The notes under the pieces: generated by a model | What the model was told of the DNA's origin: nothing | Database searches by the model: none | What the model saw: only the letters and a program-made list of their open reading frames with translations | Assembly: GCA_003554685.1 (NCBI GenBank) | Contig: PWHA01000060.1 | Span: forward strand, 1-16,554 | Origin: Halanaerobiaceae bacterium | Lineage (GTDB): Bacteria > Bacillota > Halanaerobiia > Halanaerobiales > Halarsenatibacteraceae | DNA length: 16,554 bases | Reading direction: 5' to 3' | Shown here: piece by piece, positions 13,419 through 16,554 of the stretch | How the letters are laid out: every line of letters starts with the position of its first letter | Numbering within the stretch: position 1 is the stretch's first letter | Made by a program: the position numbers and the translations under genes

Positions 13419-14534
13419 CTAAATGATCGAGTTCTTTTCAATAATCAGGGGGAAGGCCGGGTCACCCCTGAGCTCCTTGCCGGGATTGATCCGCACATTT
13501 TTATCCACAATAACATTTTCCAGAACGGCATTCTCTTTAACCTCAGATTTCTGCATAACTACCGAATTTTTCACCCGGGCTCCCTGACGGATCTTTACTC
13601 CCCTAAAGAGCACAGAATTTTCTACCTCTCCATCAATTAAGCAGCCGTTGGCGGCCAGCAGATTATTGACCCGGGAATTGATGGTATATTTGGTGGCGGC
13701 TTCATCCTTGTGCTTGGTGTAAATTGGCCCAATTCCTTCAAAGAGATCCTGGAAAATTTCCGGCTGAAGCATTTCCAGATTGCGCCGGTAATACTCGCTG
13801 ACCGAACCGATGATAGCAATATAATCATGAACGGGGAAGCCCAGAACATCATAGTAACTTAAACGGGAGGCAATGCCGTTTTTTTCAAAATCCCACTGGC
13901 CGGTGGCCACGGAGTTATCAATAATCTCCAGCAGAATATCCTTTTTCATAATGTATCTTTTCAGGGAGACCCTGGTATCCCGACGGGTGTCGGGATTGAC
14001 CTTCATGTCAATCAGTTTTTCCTCGTTGTCGGTTTTAATGGTGGTGTAATGCGAGTCCCGGTGCATGGTTTCTAAGTCCTTGTAGATAACTGTGATATCT
14101 GCCCCGGATTTAATATGATGATCAAAGGCCCTGCGATAGTTTATGTTGCAAACGATAAAGGGATAGGCCACAATCACATATTCCTGACTGGAGCGGTGCA
14201 GATAATCCAGATTGGTATAAAGATTTTCTATATCCCCCTTATAAATCTGATTGTCGCCGTAAATATGGGCCGGAGGAAGTAAAAACAGGCCGTCTTTCTT
14301 GGTGTCCAGTCCCCAGGCCTTGCCGGGACCGATATGGTCCAGCAAAGAGCGGAATCGGCTCTCCAGCAGGATTCCCACATTTTTTATTCCGGAATTAACC
14401 ATGTTGGAGAGAGGGAAGTCAATCAGCCGATGTCTGGCTGCGATTGGTGTCGAAGCCAGGGAACGGTGGGCGGGGATCTCTTTAAGTGAAATTCCCTGAG
14501 GATTATTATTTATAATTCCCATTACATTATTCAT
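13419..14534 (-). CDS. glgD: ADP-glucose pyrophosphorylase regulatory subunit GlgD
   Basis: Non-catalytic or weakly catalytic partner of GlgC in Bacillota; the GlgC/GlgD heterotetramer is more active than GlgC alone. The 371-aa product keeps the nucleotidyltransferase fold (AARHRLIDFPLSNMVNSGIKNVGIL, residues 32-56) and a C-terminal left-handed beta-helix of hexapeptide repeats (about 285-350, such as ENSVLFRGVKIRQGARVKNS). The GGxGTRL nucleotide-binding loop is absent: at that place the sequence reads GIINNNPQGISLKEI, the standard GlgD difference. ATG 14534 sits 8 nt after GGGAGG. It begins 24 bp after glgC's stop and is clearly cotranscribed with it. Confidence 0.93.
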   Translation of the reverse strand: MNNVMGIINNNPQGISLKEIPAHRSLASTPIAARHRLIDFPLSNMVNSGIKNVGILLESRFRSLLDHIGPGKAWGLDTKKDGLFLLPPAHIYGDNQIYKGDIENLYTNLDYLHRSSQEYVIVAYPFIVCNINYRRAFDHHIKSGADITVIYKDLETMHRDSHYTTIKTDNEEKLIDMKVNPDTRRDTRVSLKRYIMKKDILLEIIDNSVATGQWDFEKNGIASRLSYYDVLGFPVHDYIAIIGSVSEYYRRNLEMLQPEIFQDLFEGIGPIYTKHKDEAATKYTINSRVNNLLAANGCLIDGEVENSVLFRGVKIRQGARVKNSVVMQKSEVKENAVLENVIVDKNVRINPGKELRGDPAFPLIIEKNSII

Positions 14535-14558
14535 CTCTGCTACCTCCCTTTTCTATAT

Positions 14559-15737
14559 TTAACCGATGACAGATCCGTGCTCAATGATTCTGCCGTTGGA
14601 GATTGTTTCACCTTCGCCAATTACGGTAATTTCGAATTCCTCGGTTTCTCCAACACCAATGCGGGCATTATCCTTGATAACCGAGTCCTGGCCGATAATC
14701 GTCTTGTTGATATAGGCGCCCTCTTCAATGGTTACATTGGGCATAATCACCGAACCCTTAATAACTGCACCCTCTCCGATATCAACCCCGAAAAAGATCA
14801 CGGAATTTTCTACCTTGCCCCGGATTTTGGTACCCTTATTGATCATGGAATGGGAGATGTTGGCAGTGCGGCCGACAAACTGAGGAGGACGATTGGGGTT
14901 AACGCTGGAAATAACCCAGCTACGGTCATAGAGGTTCAGCCCCTTGCTTTTTTCAGCCAGCAGATCCATGTGGGTTTCCCAGTAGCTTTTGATGGTTCCC
15001 ACATCCTTCCAGTAGCCGTCAAAGGTGTAGGCAAAGACCCTGCGGTTGTCCTCCAGCATGGCTGGAATGATGTTTTTACCAAAATCATGGGCTGAATCGT
15101 CATTACTGGCATCCTTATCCAGATAATCCCGCAGAAGCGGCCAGTTAAAGATATAAATACCCAGAGAGGCCAGATTGCTTTTAGCTTCCTCCGGCTTTTC
15201 CTGGAACTCGATGATGCGGTCCTCTTCGTTGGTATTCATTATCCCGAAACGCTGGGTTTCTTCCCAGGGGACTTCCAGGACAGCTATGCTGGCTTCCGAA
15301 CCCCACTGCTTGTGCTGGGCCAGCATGCGGGAATAGTCCATCTTGTAGATATGATCACCGGAAAGAACCAGAATGTATTCAGGATCATAGAGCTCAATGT
15401 AATTTATATTCTGGTAGATGGCATCGGCTGTGCCTTTGTACCAGGAGCCACCTGTTTCCCGCAGGTAGGGGGGCAGCACGGTAACCCCTCCATCCCGGCG
15501 GTCTAAATCCCAGGAACTACCATTGCCGATGTAGGAGTTCAACACCAGGGGTTCATACTGTGTCAGGACGCCGACAGTATCGATGCCGGAGTTGGTACAG
15601 TTGCTGAGAGGAAAATCAATCAGCCGGTATTCTGCCCCGAAGGGAACGGCCGGTTTGGCTATATTCTTGGTTAAAACACCTAGCCGGGTACCCTTGCCTC
15701 CAGCCAGCAGCATGGCGACAATTTCTTTTTTTGACAT
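14559..15737 (-). CDS. glgC: Glucose-1-phosphate adenylyltransferase, catalytic subunit
   Basis: Makes ADP-glucose from ATP and glucose-1-phosphate, the committed step of bacterial glycogen synthesis. The 392-aa protein has the intact loop LAGGKGTRLGVLT (11-23), KPAVPFGAEYRLIDFPLSNC (28-47), YKGTADAIYQN (100-110), the metal-binding GDHIYKMDY (127-135), the glucose-1-phosphate region EFQEKP and a C-terminal hexapeptide beta-helix. Length matches the usual 380-400 aa. Start ATG lies 7 nt after AGGAGGG. It stands 172 bp downstream of glgB, an unusually long gap for this operon that contains competing hairpins, and 24 bp before glgD. Confidence 0.96.
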   Translation of the reverse strand: MSKKEIVAMLLAGGKGTRLGVLTKNIAKPAVPFGAEYRLIDFPLSNCTNSGIDTVGVLTQYEPLVLNSYIGNGSSWDLDRRDGGVTVLPPYLRETGGSWYKGTADAIYQNINYIELYDPEYILVLSGDHIYKMDYSRMLAQHKQWGSEASIAVLEVPWEETQRFGIMNTNEEDRIIEFQEKPEEAKSNLASLGIYIFNWPLLRDYLDKDASNDDSAHDFGKNIIPAMLEDNRRVFAYTFDGYWKDVGTIKSYWETHMDLLAEKSKGLNLYDRSWVISSVNPNRPPQFVGRTANISHSMINKGTKIRGKVENSVIFFGVDIGEGAVIKGSVIMPNVTIEEGAYINKTIIGQDSVIKDNARIGVGETEEFEITVIGEGETISNGRIIEHGSVIG

Positions 15738-15760
15738 TTCTATCCCTCCTGAAGTCTGGA

Positions 15761-15796
15761 TTTGCAGTTCTGCAAAAACTATCTGGGTTTTTGCAG
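15761..15796 (-). promoter_or_regulatory. Mutually exclusive hairpins in the glgC leader
   Basis: On the glgC transcript strand, CTGCAAAAAC (15787-15796) pairs perfectly over 10 bp with GTTTTTGCAG (15770-15779) around a 7-nt loop. The 3' arm of that stem also forms a palindrome with the next bases, TTTGCAG-AA-CTGCAAA (15761-15776). Only one pairing can form at a time. The structures end about 11 nt upstream of the glgC ribosome binding site (15744-15750). This could be an attenuator, a processing or stability element that adjusts glgC relative to glgB, or an operator read as DNA. Confidence 0.4.
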
Positions 15797-15909
15797 CCTG
15801 AGATAATTAAATTAAAAGGGAAAACTTAAAAGTGAAAAATCAGTTAACTGAAAATTTATTCTGCCAGAACCGGGAAAACCTTAAAGGGTCCGGAAGGGAT
15901 CCTGCCGGT

Positions 15910-16554
15910 TTATTCCGGCCTGAGGAAGAGGGCTCCCAGCGGCGGCAGGTTTAGATCCAGGGAATCGGGACGCCCGTGAAACTCTCTTGATTCGGACTGA
16001 TAGGACTTCCTGTCGCAGTAACCTGAACCTCCAAAAGCGGGATTGTCACTGTTAAGAATAACCTGATAGTTTCCGGAGCGAGGAACTCCAATCCGATAAC
16101 TATCCCGGGGGATCGGGGTAAAATTCAGAACGGCAATCAGCGGATTGCCACTGGAGTCATAACGGATATAGCTTAAAATACTCTGGCTGTAATCATTGGG
16201 TTCAATCCACTTAAAACCTTCCTCTTCATAATCCAGTTCCCAGAGAGGTGGACTATTCAGGTAAAGATGGTTGATTTCAGAGGTAAAACTCCGGGTCTTT
16301 TGATGCATGGGGTAATCCAGCAGAAACCAGTCCAGCTCCTGGCGGTAATTCCATTCAATAAACTGGCCGAATTCTCCGCCCATGAAGAGCAGATTCTTGC
16401 CGGGGTGGGCGGTCATATGGGCCAGCAGCAGCCTGAGATTGGCAAACATCTGCCAGTAATCCCCGGGCATTTTATCCAGCAGCGATTTTTTGCCGTGGAC
16501 CACCTCATCATGGGAAAGAGGCAGAATAAAATTTTCTGAGTAGGCATACATCAG
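15910..16554 (-). CDS. glgB: 1,4-alpha-glucan branching enzyme, C-terminal part (runs off right edge)
   Basis: Only the last 214 residues or so are present; the reading frame stays open through the window's right end, where the preceding codon reads Leu. The visible part starts in the late GH13 barrel: ENFILPLSHDEVVHGKKSLLDKMPGDYWQMFANLR, with HDEVVH holding the transition-state-stabilising Asp, then FMGGEFGQFIEWNY and LDWFLLDYPMH. The C-terminal beta domain follows (VLNFTPIPRDSYRIGVP, NSDNPAFGGSGY) and ends in LPPLGALFLRP. These are diagnostic GlgB sequences. The enzyme cuts alpha-1,4 chains and rejoins them as alpha-1,6 branches. It is the first visible gene of the leftward glgB-glgC-glgD unit. 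Confidence 0.95.
   Translation of the reverse strand: MMYAYSENFILPLSHDEVVHGKKSLLDKMPGDYWQMFANLRLLLAHMTAHPGKNLLFMGGEFGQFIEWNYRQELDWFLLDYPMHQKTRSFTSEINHLYLNSPPLWELDYEEEGFKWIEPNDYSQSILSYIRYDSSGNPLIAVLNFTPIPRDSYRIGVPRSGNYQVILNSDNPAFGGSGYCDRKSYQSESREFHGRPDSLDLNLPPLGALFLRPE

Noticed and set aside
15841..15850. CAGTTAACTG palindrome between glgB and glgC as an operator
   Set aside because: A single 10-bp AT-rich palindrome with no clear promoter beside it is too weak to call.

Overview
This window looks like chromosomal DNA of an anaerobic member of the Bacillota. The evidence is a LipM-type octanoyltransferase (the Bacillota route to lipoate, not LipB), the two-subunit ADP-glucose pyrophosphorylase GlgC + GlgD, strong AGGAGG ribosome binding sites, and TTG/GTG starts. 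Base composition is moderate in genes and clearly AT-richer between them. A halanaerobial or clostridial host would fit, but that is only an impression from protein style. There are no tRNA or rRNA genes, insertion sequences, CRISPR arrays or phage genes. It reads as ordinary core-metabolism chromosome with some less common accessory genes.

Layout. (1) Positions 1-138 hold a leftward promoter flanked and overlapped by two palindromic sites that resemble NrdR boxes, so a ribonucleotide reductase gene probably begins just beyond the left edge. (2) lipM lies on the minus strand (139-960) with its own good promoter. (3) From 1267 to 9218 eight genes run rightward: a pirin-family cupin, nagA (GlcNAc-6-P deacetylase), larE (sulfur transferase of the three-cysteine type), a small class I SAM methyltransferase, an amidohydrolase of the MTA/SAH deaminase-like group, a membrane-anchored subtilisin-like protease with an unusual cytoplasmic tail, a macro-domain protein, and a DJ-1/PfpI protein whose start overlaps the macro gene's stop. 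(4) From 9227 to the right edge is a glycogen locus: glgP (minus), pulA (plus, divergent from glgP), then glgD, glgC and the 3' part of glgB (all minus, order glgB-glgC-glgD).

How they fit together. GlgC/GlgD make ADP-glucose and GlgB adds branches. GlgP shortens outer chains to glucose-1-phosphate and the type I pullulanase removes the branch stubs. Synthesis and breakdown sit in separate transcription units that converge on a bidirectional terminator at 13282-13311. Glycogen synthase (glgA) is not in the window and may lie to the right of glgB. The larE-methyltransferase-amidohydrolase-protease run is closely spaced (25-43 bp gaps) and may be one transcript; its common purpose is not clear.

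The most interesting items are the protease anchored at both ends of its catalytic domain with no visible propeptide, the NrdR-like tandem boxes at the left edge, the orphan Fe-S-type LarE next to methylation-related genes, and alternative hairpins in the glgB-glgC intergenic leader. I found no clearly new defence or mobile system.
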